NCBI GenBank assembly: GCA_965221555.1
Contig: OZ244895.1
Coordinates: 2,046,001-2,110,000, forward strand
DNA: 64,000 bases
Direction: 5' to 3'
Source of the DNA: JAJEAD01 sp965221555
GTDB lineage: Bacteria > Pseudomonadota > Gammaproteobacteria > HK1
Below are positions 1 to 9,312 of the stretch, one piece after another. The number at the start of each line of letters is the position of its first letter. The first letter of the stretch is position 1. Below the pieces are notes generated by a model. The model did not search any database and was not told where the DNA came from. It saw only the letters and a program-made list of their open reading frames with translations. Both the position numbers and the translations under genes were made by a program.

Positions 1-450
1 TACGACTTCGGAGACACCGGCAAGCTCACCCCCCTGGTCAAGATGCATACGCTCGGCTCCGGCTTCGTGCCTTCCGGCTTCCACGCGGGGGGCTTGCGCT
101 ATCACGGCATGGCGCCGCTCGTCAGCCACGCACAGGACCTCGGACTCATCCGCTCGCAGGCGCACACCCAGACCGCATGCTTCGAAGCGGGGGTGCGTTT
201 CGCGCGCACCGAGGGCATCGTGCCGGCGCCGGAGGCGAGTCATGCCGTCAAGGCGGTGATCGACGAGGCGCTGCGTTGCAAGGAAGAGGGCGTTTCCCGC
301 GCGATCCTCTTCAACCTCTGCGGTCACGGCCACTTCGACATGCAGGCCTACACCGACTACTTTGCCGACGCGCTTGCGGACCAGCCCTACGACGAGCAGG
401 AGCTCGCCATGGCGCTCGCGGGCCTGCCCTCGGTACCGTCGGCGGCCTGA
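1..450 (+). CDS. TrpB2-like PLP-dependent tryptophan synthase beta chain, C-terminal part
   Basis: The first 149 codons visible are the C-terminal third of a TrpB2-type tryptophan synthase beta chain; the start lies off the left edge. The HAGGLRYHGMAPLVS block, the EGIVPAPEASHA block and the late LFNLCGHGHFD segment are characteristic of the TrpB2 branch rather than the classical TrpB1. The family condenses indole with serine using PLP; the lysine that binds PLP would be upstream. The next gene starts 14 bases after the stop. TrpB2 proteins sometimes act as serine deaminases, so an exact role in tryptophan synthesis is not certain. Confidence 0.85.
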   Translation, partial: YDFGDTGKLTPLVKMHTLGSGFVPSGFHAGGLRYHGMAPLVSHAQDLGLIRSQAHTQTACFEAGVRFARTEGIVPAPEASHAVKAVIDEALRCKEEGVSRAILFNLCGHGHFDMQAYTDYFADALADQPYDEQELAMALAGLPSVPSAA

Positions 451-464
451 AGCGAGGATTCCCG

Positions 465-1103
465 GTGCCCGGTGCCCTCGACAGGCGCCTGCCCGTCTCG
501 ATGATCGTGGCGGGCCTTGCGCTTTGCCTGTGGGTCGGGCACGCCCGGGCGCAGAGCACGGAAGGCGACGCTTCTTACGCGGGGTCGGTGGTCTCGGCGT
601 CTGATGTCGCGGCGACGCTGCGCAACGCCGAACTCACTCGGGAGTTCTACGGCGACGAGGCCCGGGACTGGAATGTGGAGGCCACCATCGATTTTCGCTC
701 CGGCAAGCTCCACGCCCCCACTCCCACGCGCCACCCCAGGGCGCACGCCGTCACCACTCGGGAGCTGCTTCGGCTCATGGTCGGCCCCGAGCCGCCTCTG
801 CTCATCGACGTGCTCTCCGAGGCGAGCCATCAGACGGTGACCGGCGCGTGGTGGCTCCGGGGAGCGGGTTTCTCCACCACGAGCAACGACCGGCTGGCGA
901 TGAAGCTCGAGGAGATGACCCTCGGCAACCGGATGCGCCCGATGGTGTTCTTCTGCTCGGGGGCGCAGTGCTGGGCCTCCTACAACGCGTCGCTGCGGGC
1001 GAGCATGATCGGATACCACAACGTCTACTGGTATCGAGGCGGTCTCAGGGCCTGGAAGGACGCGGGGCTGCCCACGCAGTGGTCGATCGAGAGCGGGTGG
1101 TAG
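465..1103 (+). CDS. Exported rhodanese-like protein, PQQ-associated CXXCW type
   Basis: This 212-residue protein starts at a GTG preceded by an AGCGAGG ribosome site, and the first 29 residues form a signal peptide ending ARA, so it is periplasmic. The C-terminal half is a rhodanese fold: the LLIDV strand, a catalytic-loop Cys164 and the final YRGGLRAWKDAGLP helix. Cys164 and Cys169-Trp170 form a CX4CW motif, recalling the CXXCW family linked to PQQ-dependent alcohol and methanol oxidation. No PQQ gene is in view, so that link is inference from family resemblance. It follows the trpB2-like gene by 14 bases. Confidence 0.7.
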   Translation: MPGALDRRLPVSMIVAGLALCLWVGHARAQSTEGDASYAGSVVSASDVAATLRNAELTREFYGDEARDWNVEATIDFRSGKLHAPTPTRHPRAHAVTTRELLRLMVGPEPPLLIDVLSEASHQTVTGAWWLRGAGFSTTSNDRLAMKLEEMTLGNRMRPMVFFCSGAQCWASYNASLRASMIGYHNVYWYRGGLRAWKDAGLPTQWSIESGW

Positions 1104-1422
1104 CGCTTTCCCGATAGCGCCGCCGGTCCCGCGGCCCTCTCCTGGCGCCTGCTCCCGACTGGGGCGGGTCGACGCAACCGGCGGTGGCGCTCCCGGCGGC
1201 GCAAGCTCCGGGACCCGAATCGTCACCCCGTCGAGCGATACCGGCCGGCCGGCGGCCCGGTCGGCTCTCTTCTCTATTCCGGGCGCGGCGGTCCGGGTCG
1301 AGAGTGCACCGGTCCACGGCTATGCCGCCGCATCCGCCGGAATGGGTGGGCTTGTTTTTGCCTTCCTCTGCCGTCAAGCTAGCGCGCCGCGTGGGGAGGG
1401 GCCCCAAGCCCGAGAGCGAGGG
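1104..1422. other. Intergenic stretch, 319 bp
   Basis: No gene, repeat or hairpin terminator is apparent between the CXXCW protein and the glutamine amidotransferase. Open frames on both strands here lack recognisable sequence. It presumably holds the promoter for the amidotransferase-fhs unit, but no clear -35/-10 pair is visible. Confidence 0.4.
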
Positions 1423-2181
1423 ATGCGGGGAGAGATTCCGGGTTGCCGTGGGCGGGCCTTGCTGGTCAAGCACTCGAGTTCCCGAGACGACAGGATCAAG
1501 CGCCAGCTCGTCGAGCGTGGCGTTCACATCACCTGGGCGTGCCCGACGGACGGAGACCCGTTGCCGCCCGGTGACGGGCGCTACGATCTGGTGGTGGTCT
1601 ACGGCGGCCCACAGAGCGCAAACGACGACACGCCCTGGTTGCGGGCGGAGCGAACGTGGATCCGCCACTGGGTGGAGGGCGGCGGCCTCTTCCTCGGCCT
1701 GTGCCTCGGGGCACAGCTGCTCGCCAGCGCCTTCGGCGCTCCGGTGCGTGCGCATCCGCGGGGCAGGCACGAGGTGGGATACCGGCGCATCTACCCGACC
1801 GTCGATGGCGCCGACATGTTCCCGCCGGAGATCTTCGTCTACCAGTGGCACACCGAAGGCTTCGAGATTCCACCGGGCGGGGTGCTCCTTGCCCGGGGCG
1901 AGACCTTCCCGAACCAGGCCTTCCGCTATGGTGAGCGTGCCTACGGGTTGCAGTTCCACCCCGAAGTGGACGCGGAAGCCGTGAGTTCCTGGTCGGAGCC
2001 GGGCGAGCACATGCGCCACGACCTCGGCGCGCACTCGCAGGAACGTCAGCTCGCCGACAGCGAGCGCTATGACCGCAGGGTCGCGGCCTGGTCGGCTCGC
2101 TTCCTGGACCATTACATCCTGCCGCAGCTCGGAAGCCCGATGGGGTCGAGCGCAGCCGCGGTGGCCGCCACCGCGGCCTGA
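1423..2181 (+). CDS. Class-I glutamine amidotransferase-like protein
   Basis: A stand-alone class-I (triad) glutamine amidotransferase domain of 252 residues. The nucleophile elbow GLCLGAQ gives Cys94 and the QFHPEV motif gives His179 and Glu181, so the catalytic triad is complete. The YGGPQS segment after strand one fits the family oxyanion region. Such proteins transfer ammonia from glutamine to a partner or act as gamma-glutamyl hydrolases; no synthetase partner is adjacent. The start is uncertain: the ATG at 1423 has AGCGAGGG directly in front, and upstream in-frame starts exist. It ends 55 bases before fhs and may share its transcript. Confidence 0.75.
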   Translation: MRGEIPGCRGRALLVKHSSSRDDRIKRQLVERGVHITWACPTDGDPLPPGDGRYDLVVVYGGPQSANDDTPWLRAERTWIRHWVEGGGLFLGLCLGAQLLASAFGAPVRAHPRGRHEVGYRRIYPTVDGADMFPPEIFVYQWHTEGFEIPPGGVLLARGETFPNQAFRYGERAYGLQFHPEVDAEAVSSWSEPGEHMRHDLGAHSQERQLADSERYDRRVAAWSARFLDHYILPQLGSPMGSSAAAVAATAA

Positions 2182-2236
2182 GCCGGCCCGACCCTCGAGT
2201 CCCGCACGGACGGGGCTCTCATCCAAGGAGACAACG

Positions 2237-4009
2237 ATGCCATTGGACCCTACCTTGCACGCCGACTGGGAAATCGCGCAGGCGGCGGAGGCGGGCATGA
2301 AGCCGGCCGAACAGCTCGCCGAAGAGCTGGGCATCGAGGGCGACGAGCTCATCCCCTACGGCCGCCACATCGCAAAGGTCGACTACGCGCGGGTTCTGCG
2401 GCGGCTCGAGGGGCGGCCGGACGGCAAGTTCATCGAGGTCACCGCCATCAACCCGACGCCGCTCGGCGAAGGCAAGTCGACGACGACGATGGGATTGCTG
2501 CAAGGCATCGGAAGGCGCGGCCACAGAGTCTCCGCCTGTATCCGCCAGCCGTCCGGCGGACCGACCTTCAACATCAAGGGCTCGGCGGCGGGCGGCGGGC
2601 TGTCGCAGTGCGTGCCGCTTACCGAGTTCTCCCTCGGGCTGACCGGCGACATCAACGCGCTCATCAACGCCCATAACCTCGGCATGGTCGCGCTCACCGC
2701 CCGCATGCAGCACGAGTTCAACTACAGTGACGTGGGGCTCGCCAAGCGCAACCTGCGGCGCCTCGACATCGACCCCGACCGGGTGGAGATGGGGTGGGTA
2801 ATCGACTTCTGCGCCCAGGCCCTGCGCAACATCATCATCGGCATCGGGGGTAAGCGGGACGGCTTCATGATGCCGTCGCGCTTCAACATCGCGGTGTCCT
2901 CGGAGGTGATGGCGATACTGTCGATCTTCAGCGACCTCGCGGACTTTCGCCGGCGCATGGGCGAGATAGTGGTCGCCTACGACAAGCAGGGAAATCCGGT
3001 CACCACCGAGGACCTCGAGGTGGCGGGCGCAATGACCGCGTGGATGCGCGACGCCGTCAACCCGAACCTGCTCCAGTCCATCGAGGGCCAGCCCTGCTTC
3101 GTGCACGCGGGTCCCTTCGCCAACATCGCGGTCGGCCAGTCCTCCATCGTCGCCGACAAAGTCGCGCTCAAGCTCGCCGACTACCACATCACCGAGTCCG
3201 GCTTCGGGGCCGACATCGGCTTCGAGAAGTTCTGGAACGTCAAGTGCCGCTATTCGGGCAACGTCCCGAACGTGTCCGTGATCACCGCCACCATCCGGGC
3301 GCTCAAGCACCACGGGGTAGACGCGGGGGCGCCGCCGGTGGTGCCCGGGCGTCCCATTCCGGCCGAGTACTCCGAGGAGAACCTCGCCTGGCTGGATGAC
3401 GGTGTCGGCAACCTCCTGCACCACATCGAGACCGTCAAGAAGGCGGGGATCAATCCGGTGGTGTGCATCAACGCCTTCCACACCGACACGCGGGCGGAGA
3501 CCGACCTGGTGGTGCGCCGCTGCGAGGAGGCGGGCGCCCGGGTCGCGGTGTCCGAGCACTGGCGGCGAGGCGGCGAGGGCGCCCTCGATCTCGCCGATGC
3601 GGTGCTCGATGCCTGCGAGGAAGAGGTGGATTTCCGGTATCTCTACGATATGGATCTGCCGCTTCGCCAGCGGGTCGAGCGCATCGCGAAGGAGGTCTAC
3701 GGCGCGAGTGGGGTGAGCTACTCCGCCGAGGCCGCCGCGAAGGCGGAACGCTTCGAGAGCGACCCCCGGTTCAACGACTACGCCACCATGATGGTGAAGA
3801 CCCACCTCTCGCTTTCGCACGACCCGGCCCGCAAGGGAGTGCCGAAAGACTGGGTGCTGCCGATCCGGGATTTCCTGATCTACGGCGGGGCGCGCTTCAT
3901 CTGCCCGGTGGCCGGCGGTATCTCCCTCATGCCCGGCACGGGATCCGATCCCGCCTACCGGCGCATCGACGTCGATACCGAAACCGGGCGGGTCACGGGA
4001 TTGTTCTGA
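2237..4009 (+). CDS. fhs: Formate-tetrahydrofolate ligase
   Basis: A 590-residue formyltetrahydrofolate synthetase, which makes 10-formyl-THF from formate, THF and ATP in the cytoplasm. The family P-loop TPLGEGKST is at residues 74-82, followed by QPSGGPTFNIKG, and the conserved core continues through the C-terminal MPGTGSDPAYRRID block. Length is slightly above the usual 555-560. The ATG at 2237 has a strong AAGGAG six bases upstream. It lets the cell assimilate or dissipate formate; the dimethylformamidase-like protein at 40-42 kb would be one possible formate source, but that connection is speculative. Confidence 0.97.
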   Translation: MPLDPTLHADWEIAQAAEAGMKPAEQLAEELGIEGDELIPYGRHIAKVDYARVLRRLEGRPDGKFIEVTAINPTPLGEGKSTTTMGLLQGIGRRGHRVSACIRQPSGGPTFNIKGSAAGGGLSQCVPLTEFSLGLTGDINALINAHNLGMVALTARMQHEFNYSDVGLAKRNLRRLDIDPDRVEMGWVIDFCAQALRNIIIGIGGKRDGFMMPSRFNIAVSSEVMAILSIFSDLADFRRRMGEIVVAYDKQGNPVTTEDLEVAGAMTAWMRDAVNPNLLQSIEGQPCFVHAGPFANIAVGQSSIVADKVALKLADYHITESGFGADIGFEKFWNVKCRYSGNVPNVSVITATIRALKHHGVDAGAPPVVPGRPIPAEYSEENLAWLDDGVGNLLHHIETVKKAGINPVVCINAFHTDTRAETDLVVRRCEEAGARVAVSEHWRRGGEGALDLADAVLDACEEEVDFRYLYDMDLPLRQRVERIAKEVYGASGVSYSAEAAAKAERFESDPRFNDYATMMVKTHLSLSHDPARKGVPKDWVLPIRDFLIYGGARFICPVAGGISLMPGTGSDPAYRRIDVDTETGRVTGLF

Positions 4010-4186
4010 AGCGGGTCGTGCGCGTCCCGCGACGCGGGCGGGAGATGGCCAGGTCTCGTCGCTCGTGGCGTCGGGCTTGAACTGGTTTACTGCCGACTTA
4101 CTGTCGCGGACACGCATCGACCGGCATGGCCGGCCGGCGTACGTGCAACCGGGGAGGCCGGCACGCGGCACCGTCGATCATCCGGG
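4010..4186. other. Convergent intergenic region
   Basis: A 177-bp stretch between the convergent fhs and the second amidotransferase gene. No convincing terminator hairpin with a T-run is visible. Confidence 0.3.
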
Positions 4187-5044
4187 TTAGCGCCGCATGT
4201 TCGGGATGACGAGGTGCTGCAGCCAGTTGCGCACCTCGGTGACGCGCAGGTCCTCGTTCATGACGTCCGCGTCGATGCCGAGCAGCCAAGCGATGTCGCG
4301 CCGAGAACGGTCCTGGTGCAGCGCTTCGAGCAGGGCGACATAGGCCTCCGCCGCCTCGCGGTCCCGGAAGAACCCGAGCCCGACGAGCTTGTCGATGCGG
4401 CACCAGGTGAGGCGCGCGAGTTCGTGCAGGTCGTACTCGGGGTGGTACTGCACCGCCCACAGCGTGCCTCCCCGGTGCGTGACCGATACCGCCTGCACTT
4501 GCGTGAAGGCGTTGGAGGCGAGGTTCAGGGCGCCAGGGGGGAGATGCGTGATCTCGTCCTCGTGGCTGATGAAGGCGTCGAAGACGCTCGCCTTGCCGCT
4601 GTACAGCGGATGCGCCCGGCCCTCGGGGGTGAGTGCTACCTTGCGCGCGATGCCCATTTCGCGTCCGTGCGGATTCTCCGCACAGCGTCCCCCCGCCGCG
4701 GCCACCCCGATCTGTGCCGCCCAGCAACTGCCAAAGCTCGGCACGCCCGCCTCGAAGGCGGCCCGCGCGAACTCGATCTGCACGCGGACCGCGGGCTCGT
4801 CCCGGTACACGGTGAGCGAGGAGCCGGTCCAGGCAATCCCGTCGTAGTGGCGCAGATCCGCACCGTGCGGGAGGGATTCGCCGGGGTCCGCGGGGTGAAG
4901 CACGTCGACTTCGCAGCCGGGATGGCAGCGCTTGAGCATGTTCGCGTAGAGCGTGCCGGCGGGAGTGGCGCCGCCCGCCGCGAGCTCCTCGCGGGCGGGT
5001 TTCCGGTAACCGTCGACGACCAGGATGCGGGGCTCGGCGCTCAT
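4187..5044 (-). CDS. Class-I glutamine amidotransferase (GMP synthase GATase-like)
   Basis: A second, unrelated-in-detail triad amidotransferase of 285 residues. FGSCWAAQ supplies Cys107 and QYHPEYD supplies His201 and Glu203. After the domain comes a helical C-terminal tail of about 60 residues ending in IPNMRR. Proteins of this type resemble the GATase domain of GMP synthase and act on small gamma-glutamyl compounds; the substrate cannot be read from sequence. The ATG at 5044 lies only four bases after the stop of the upstream HAD gene, so the two form an operon. Confidence 0.8.
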   Translation of the reverse strand: MSAEPRILVVDGYRKPAREELAAGGATPAGTLYANMLKRCHPGCEVDVLHPADPGESLPHGADLRHYDGIAWTGSSLTVYRDEPAVRVQIEFARAAFEAGVPSFGSCWAAQIGVAAAGGRCAENPHGREMGIARKVALTPEGRAHPLYSGKASVFDAFISHEDEITHLPPGALNLASNAFTQVQAVSVTHRGGTLWAVQYHPEYDLHELARLTWCRIDKLVGLGFFRDREAAEAYVALLEALHQDRSRRDIAWLLGIDADVMNEDLRVTEVRNWLQHLVIPNMRR

Positions 5045-5048
5045 GGGT

Positions 5049-5810
5049 TCAGCCACCCTGCGCCGCGAGCCGCAGCACGGTGCTCGGGAGGTCCCGGGCC
5101 CGCTCGCACCGCGCATCCGCCGAGGTGGCATCGCGGTCATCGTCGCGCGAGGCGGTGAAGAGCACCGCTTTCATGCCGAGCGCCTGCGGGCCCTTGATGT
5201 CGTTGTGGTCGCGGTCTCCGATATGCAGCAGCTCGTCGACGGCGACGCCGAGTTCCGCCGCAACGTGCGTGAACATCGACCGGTGCGGCTTGGAGTGGCC
5301 CAGTTCATCGGAGAACGCGAAGGCGCCGAAAAAATCGAGCAGGCCGTGCATGGCGAGCCACTGCCGAAGACAGCGCCCGGGGGAGTAGATGGCGTCGGAG
5401 ACCACCGCGAGCGGGAAGCACGCCGCGAGCTCCGCTATCGCCTGCGCGATGCCCTCGACCGGGTCCGGTGGGACCTCGACTTCCATTTCCTCCAGTCGCA
5501 GGACGAGGGTGTCGCGCTCGTTCTCAGGCAGGCGGCATCGGAAGGCGCCTTCGAGCACTTCGAGCCGTTCGTTCACCGTCCAGGTGACGTGCTGCTCGTG
5601 CCAGACCTGATTGAATGCGGACTCCATCGTGCCGTAGGCGAGGTCGAAGGCATCCCTCGCGATTCCGGTGCGCTTCTCGAAATGCGCGTGGGTGAGAGAA
5701 CGCCGGGCCTCGCGCTTGGAGGGAAGGCCGCGCGCCGCGCGCTTGGGCTCGTCGGAGTCGTCGCGGATGACGGTATCCCACAAGTCGAAGGTGATCGCCC
5801 TGACTGCCAT
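5049..5810 (-). CDS. HAD-superfamily hydrolase
   Basis: A 253-residue HAD hydrolase. Motif I is the DLWDT at residues 9-13 (nucleophile Asp9, Asp12), motif II follows in the AVVSDAI segment, and motifs III/IV are the HSKPHRSMF and HIGDRDHNDIKG segments. A helical cap lies between motif I and II. The family dephosphorylates small metabolites or cleaves haloacids in the cytoplasm. It is the promoter-proximal gene of a two-gene unit with the downstream glutamine amidotransferase. Substrate unknown. Confidence 0.85.
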   Translation of the reverse strand: MAVRAITFDLWDTVIRDDSDEPKRAARGLPSKREARRSLTHAHFEKRTGIARDAFDLAYGTMESAFNQVWHEQHVTWTVNERLEVLEGAFRCRLPENERDTLVLRLEEMEVEVPPDPVEGIAQAIAELAACFPLAVVSDAIYSPGRCLRQWLAMHGLLDFFGAFAFSDELGHSKPHRSMFTHVAAELGVAVDELLHIGDRDHNDIKGPQALGMKAVLFTASRDDDRDATSADARCERARDLPSTVLRLAAQGG

Positions 5811-6058
5811 CGCTCACTCGCCTCCCTTGACGGCCATCGAGTTCAAATCACTGCACGCGGGTTTGCCCTCAAGCGCAGGGCCGCGCCGATTTCCCGACTC
5901 GCGCACGACAGCCGGCGCGGCATTGCGGCTGCGCTCTTCGCGGATGCTCGCCATCATGTCCACCGTGGGTATCGACTCCCGCGCTCACGCCGCGAGGAGT
6001 CCCCGTTACCGCGCCGCGCGGGTCGGCGGGAGAGTCCCGGGTCGGTCACGGGTGCCGC

Positions 6059-7084
6059 TCAGTGCACCGCGTTGCGGGAGAAGAAGTCCCGCGCCGCCTC
6101 GATCACGTGCTCGATGTCCTCGGCGCTGACGTCGAGGTGGGTGACCAGCCGCAGAGGATTGCGCCCGCTCAGGCGCACTCCGCGTTCGTGCATGAATTCG
6201 ACGAAGGGGCGCAAGCGGTCCGGCTCCACGCGGGCGAAGACCATGTTCGTCTGCACGGTCTCGGCGTCGATGACGAGTCCGCCCGCCTCCATGAGCCCCT
6301 GTGCGAGCCGCGCCGCGTTGGCGTGGTCCACCGCGAGGCGACCCACGTTCTGCTCAAGCGCAACCTGGCCGGCGGCGGCGAAGACGCCGGCCTGTCTCAT
6401 GCCGCCGCCCAGCACCTTGCGCCAGCGCCGCGCCTTGCGAACCAGCTCGGCCGACCCGCAGAGCAGGGAGCCAACGGGGGCGCCGAGACCCTTGGAAAGA
6501 CAGAAGGAGACGGTGTCGACGTGACGGGTGATCTCTTTCACGTTAACGTTCTGCTTGACCGCCGCGTTGAAGACCCGGGCGCCGTCCAGGTGCAGGCCGA
6601 GGCCGTGCTCGCGGGTGAACTCGCGCGCGGACGCGAAGTAGTCAAGCGGCAGCACCTTCCCGGAGCAGGTGTTCTCCAGGCACAGGAGGCGGGTGCGCGC
6701 GAAGTGGTCGTCGTCGGGGGGCTTCAGCACTGTCGCGACGCGGTCGAGGTCCAGGGTGCCGTCGGGCTCGAATTCGACCGGCTGGGGCGCGATGCTGCCG
6801 AGCACCGCCGCGCCTGCGCCCTCGTACTTGAAGGTATGGGCCTCATGGCCGGTCACGTACTCGTCACCCCGTTCGCAGTGGGCGAGCATCCCGAGAAGGT
6901 TGCCCTGGGTGCCACTCGACGTGAGGATCGCGGCCTCGTGGCCCACCAGCTCCGCCGCCGTCGCCTCCAGGCGATTGACGCTCGGATCTTCTCTCATCAC
7001 GTCATCGCCGACTTCGGCTTCCGCCATCGCAACCCTCATCGCCGGACCCGGGCGAGTGACGGTATCGCTGCGCAGATCGATCAT
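6059..7084 (-). CDS. ltaE: Low-specificity L-threonine aldolase
   Basis: A 341-residue fold-type I PLP enzyme that cleaves threonine or allo-threonine to glycine and acetaldehyde. The N-terminal MIDLRSDTVTRP motif, the SGTQGNL loop, HLDGAR with the PLP aspartate and SFCLSKGLGAPVGS with Lys198 as Schiff-base lysine are all diagnostic. Length matches the family. The ATG at 7084 is chosen because homology begins exactly there; in-frame codons upstream are not conserved-looking. It is divergent from the SDR gene across 137 bases, a likely shared regulatory region. Glycine produced would feed C1 metabolism with Fhs. Confidence 0.93.
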   Translation of the reverse strand: MIDLRSDTVTRPGPAMRVAMAEAEVGDDVMREDPSVNRLEATAAELVGHEAAILTSSGTQGNLLGMLAHCERGDEYVTGHEAHTFKYEGAGAAVLGSIAPQPVEFEPDGTLDLDRVATVLKPPDDDHFARTRLLCLENTCSGKVLPLDYFASAREFTREHGLGLHLDGARVFNAAVKQNVNVKEITRHVDTVSFCLSKGLGAPVGSLLCGSAELVRKARRWRKVLGGGMRQAGVFAAAGQVALEQNVGRLAVDHANAARLAQGLMEAGGLVIDAETVQTNMVFARVEPDRLRPFVEFMHERGVRLSGRNPLRLVTHLDVSAEDIEHVIEAARDFFSRNAVH

Positions 7085-7221
7085 GGTGCGTGTCTCGAAG
7101 TTGTCGCGGCTAGCATAGTGGCTCGGCGGCGGGTCTTGCAGTCCGGCGGACTTGTCGCCCCCCCGCCGATTGGTCGATAGTAGACGGGACATTCCCGCTA
7201 CGCGAGCAGGAGCGAGACTGC

Positions 7222-7965
7222 GTGGCGCAATCGGGCGATCGGCGCACCCTCATTCTTACCGGCGCGAGCCGCGGCATCGGCCACGCCACCGTGAAGCGTT
7301 TCTCGAGCGCGGGCTGGCGTGTGATCACCTGCTCGCGGCATCCCTTTCCCGAGGATTGCCCCTGGGAGGCGGGACCGGAAGACCACGTCGTCATCGATCT
7401 CGGAGATCCGCGGAGCGTGGAAGCGGGCGCGTCCGAAATGCGAGAGCGTCTCGGGGGGCAACCTCTGCACGCGCTCGTCAACAACGCGGGGATTTCGCCC
7501 AAGGGCGAGTCGGGGGAGCGCCTCGGGGCGATCGACACCGCGCTCTCCGTCTGGCGCCACGTGTTCGAAGTGAACTTCTTCGCGCCCCTGGTGCTCGCCC
7601 GGGCCCTGCAGGAGGAGCTTCGCGCCGGCCGGGGCTGCATCCTCAACGTGACCTCCATCGCCGGCGGACGGGTGCACCCCTTCGCCGGCTCCGCCTACGC
7701 CACCTCGAAGGCGGCGCTCGCCGGCCTGACCCGGGAGATGGCGGCGGACTTCGGGCCTCTCGGGATCCGCGTCAACGCCATCGCTCCCGGCGAGATCGAC
7801 ACCGCCATCCTCTCGCCGGGGGCTTCGATGCTCGCCCGCGACATCCCCATGCGTCGACTGGGCTCCGCCGAGGAGGTCGCCGCCACCATCTACTTCCTCT
7901 GCTCCGCCCAGGCGAGCTACGTGAACGGCACCGAGATCCACATCAACGGCGGTCAGCACGTCTGA
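7222..7965 (+). CDS. Short-chain dehydrogenase/reductase (SDR)
   Basis: A classical SDR of 247 residues. The TGASRGIG cofactor motif is at residues 13-20, NNAG at 87-90, catalytic Ser145, and the Tyr159-x3-Lys163 pair sits in SAYATSK. The C-terminal NGTEIHINGGQHV ending is typical. An Arg after the second strand (SRH) suggests NADP(H). The start is GTG with AGGAG nine bases upstream. It converges on the leftward TRAP operon 18 bases downstream. Substrate not assignable. Confidence 0.9.
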   Translation: MAQSGDRRTLILTGASRGIGHATVKRFSSAGWRVITCSRHPFPEDCPWEAGPEDHVVIDLGDPRSVEAGASEMRERLGGQPLHALVNNAGISPKGESGERLGAIDTALSVWRHVFEVNFFAPLVLARALQEELRAGRGCILNVTSIAGGRVHPFAGSAYATSKAALAGLTREMAADFGPLGIRVNAIAPGEIDTAILSPGASMLARDIPMRRLGSAEEVAATIYFLCSAQASYVNGTEIHINGGQHV

Positions 7966-7983
7966 GCGCGAGTGGGGGTCGCG

Positions 7984-9297
7984 TCAGCCCCCGGGGGCGG
8001 TGCGCATGCGCTCCGGGAGAAAGGTGGCGAGCTCGGGCACCGCGATGAGGATGAAGACCATGGCCACCATGATCAGGAACATCGGCAGCGCGGTCTTCGC
8101 CACATAGCCGATCTCGTGCTTGGTCATGCCCTGGAGCACGAAGAGGTTGAATCCGATGGGGGGCGTGATCTGGGCCATCTCGACGACGACCACGATGAAG
8201 ATGCCGAACCAGATGACGTCGATGCCCGCGGCCCGGATCATCGGTTCGACCACCGCCATCGTCAGCACCACCGACGAGATCCCGTCGAGAAAGCAGCCGA
8301 TCACGATGTAGAACAGCATCAGGGCGACGAGCAGGGTCACCGCGTCGAGATGCATCGAGGCGATCCACTCCGCGAGGGCGCGCGGCAGCCCCGTGAAGCC
8401 CATGGATAGCGACAGGAAGGCGGCCCCGGCGAGGATGAGCGCGATCATGCACGAGGTGCGCGTGGCGCCCAGGAGGCTGTCGATGAAGGTGCGCCAGGTG
8501 AGCGAGCCCTGGAACGCGGCGAGCGCCATCGCGCCCACGACGCCGAACGCCGCCGCCTCGGTGGCGGTCGCAAGCCCCGCGTACATCGAACCGATCACGA
8601 AGGCGATGAGGACGATCACGGGAATCAGGAACACCGAACGCCGGATGCGTTCCGCCATCGAGCAGGGCGGTTCGGGGGGCGGCGCGTGCTTGCGCATGAC
8701 GAGGGACCACAGCGCGACGTAGCCCATGAAGAGGCCGGCAAGCACCAGCCCCGGCACGACTCCCGCGATGAAGAGGCGGGTGATCGACTCGTTGATGGTC
8801 ACCCCATACACGATCAGGGTGAGCGAGGGCGGGATCATCAGGCCCAGAGTGGCGGCGCCGGCCAGCGTTCCGATCGTCATGTACTCGGGATAGCCGCGTG
8901 CGCGCAGCTCCGGGATGGACATCTTGCCGACGGTGGTGAGCGTCGCCGCCGACGACCCTGACACCGCCGCGAAAATGGTGCAGCCCACGATGTTGGTATG
9001 GAGCAGCTTTCCGGGAAGCGGGGCCATCCACGGCGCGAGTCCCTTGAACATGTCCTCCGAGAGCCGGGTGCGATAGAGGATCTCGCCCATCCAGATGAAC
9101 AGGGGCAGCGCGGTGAGCGCCCAGCTCGACGAGGAGGTCCAGATCGTGGTGATCATCGAATCGCCGGCGGGGCGCGAAGTGAAGAGCTCCATGCCGACCC
9201 AGGCGACCCCCATCAGCGCGAGCCCTACCCATACCCCGGTGCCGAGCAGCAGGAAGAGCACGAAGAGGAAGACGGTGATGAGGGCGAAGTTCTCCAT
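7984..9297 (-). CDS. dctM: TRAP transporter large permease subunit, DctM-type
   Basis: A 437-residue, very hydrophobic protein with about twelve predicted membrane helices. It belongs to the DctM large subunit of tripartite ATP-independent transporters, which drive uptake of carboxylates or related solutes with the sodium gradient. The conserved GxAS-like loop is seen as SGSSAATLTTVG near residue 130, with the MIPPSLTLIVYG segment following. It lies 15 bases downstream of dctQ and is the last gene of the leftward dctP-dctQ-dctM unit. Confidence 0.95.
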   Translation of the reverse strand: MENFALITVFLFVLFLLLGTGVWVGLALMGVAWVGMELFTSRPAGDSMITTIWTSSSSWALTALPLFIWMGEILYRTRLSEDMFKGLAPWMAPLPGKLLHTNIVGCTIFAAVSGSSAATLTTVGKMSIPELRARGYPEYMTIGTLAGAATLGLMIPPSLTLIVYGVTINESITRLFIAGVVPGLVLAGLFMGYVALWSLVMRKHAPPPEPPCSMAERIRRSVFLIPVIVLIAFVIGSMYAGLATATEAAAFGVVGAMALAAFQGSLTWRTFIDSLLGATRTSCMIALILAGAAFLSLSMGFTGLPRALAEWIASMHLDAVTLLVALMLFYIVIGCFLDGISSVVLTMAVVEPMIRAAGIDVIWFGIFIVVVVEMAQITPPIGFNLFVLQGMTKHEIGYVAKTALPMFLIMVAMVFILIAVPELATFLPERMRTAPGG

Positions 9298-9312
9298 GCG
9301 GGATCGCGACCC

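Noticed and set aside
2219..4171. Long antisense frame opposite fhs
   Set aside because: A GC-rich shadow frame with no recognisable sequence and an excellent gene on the other strand. The same reasoning applies to other long antisense frames.
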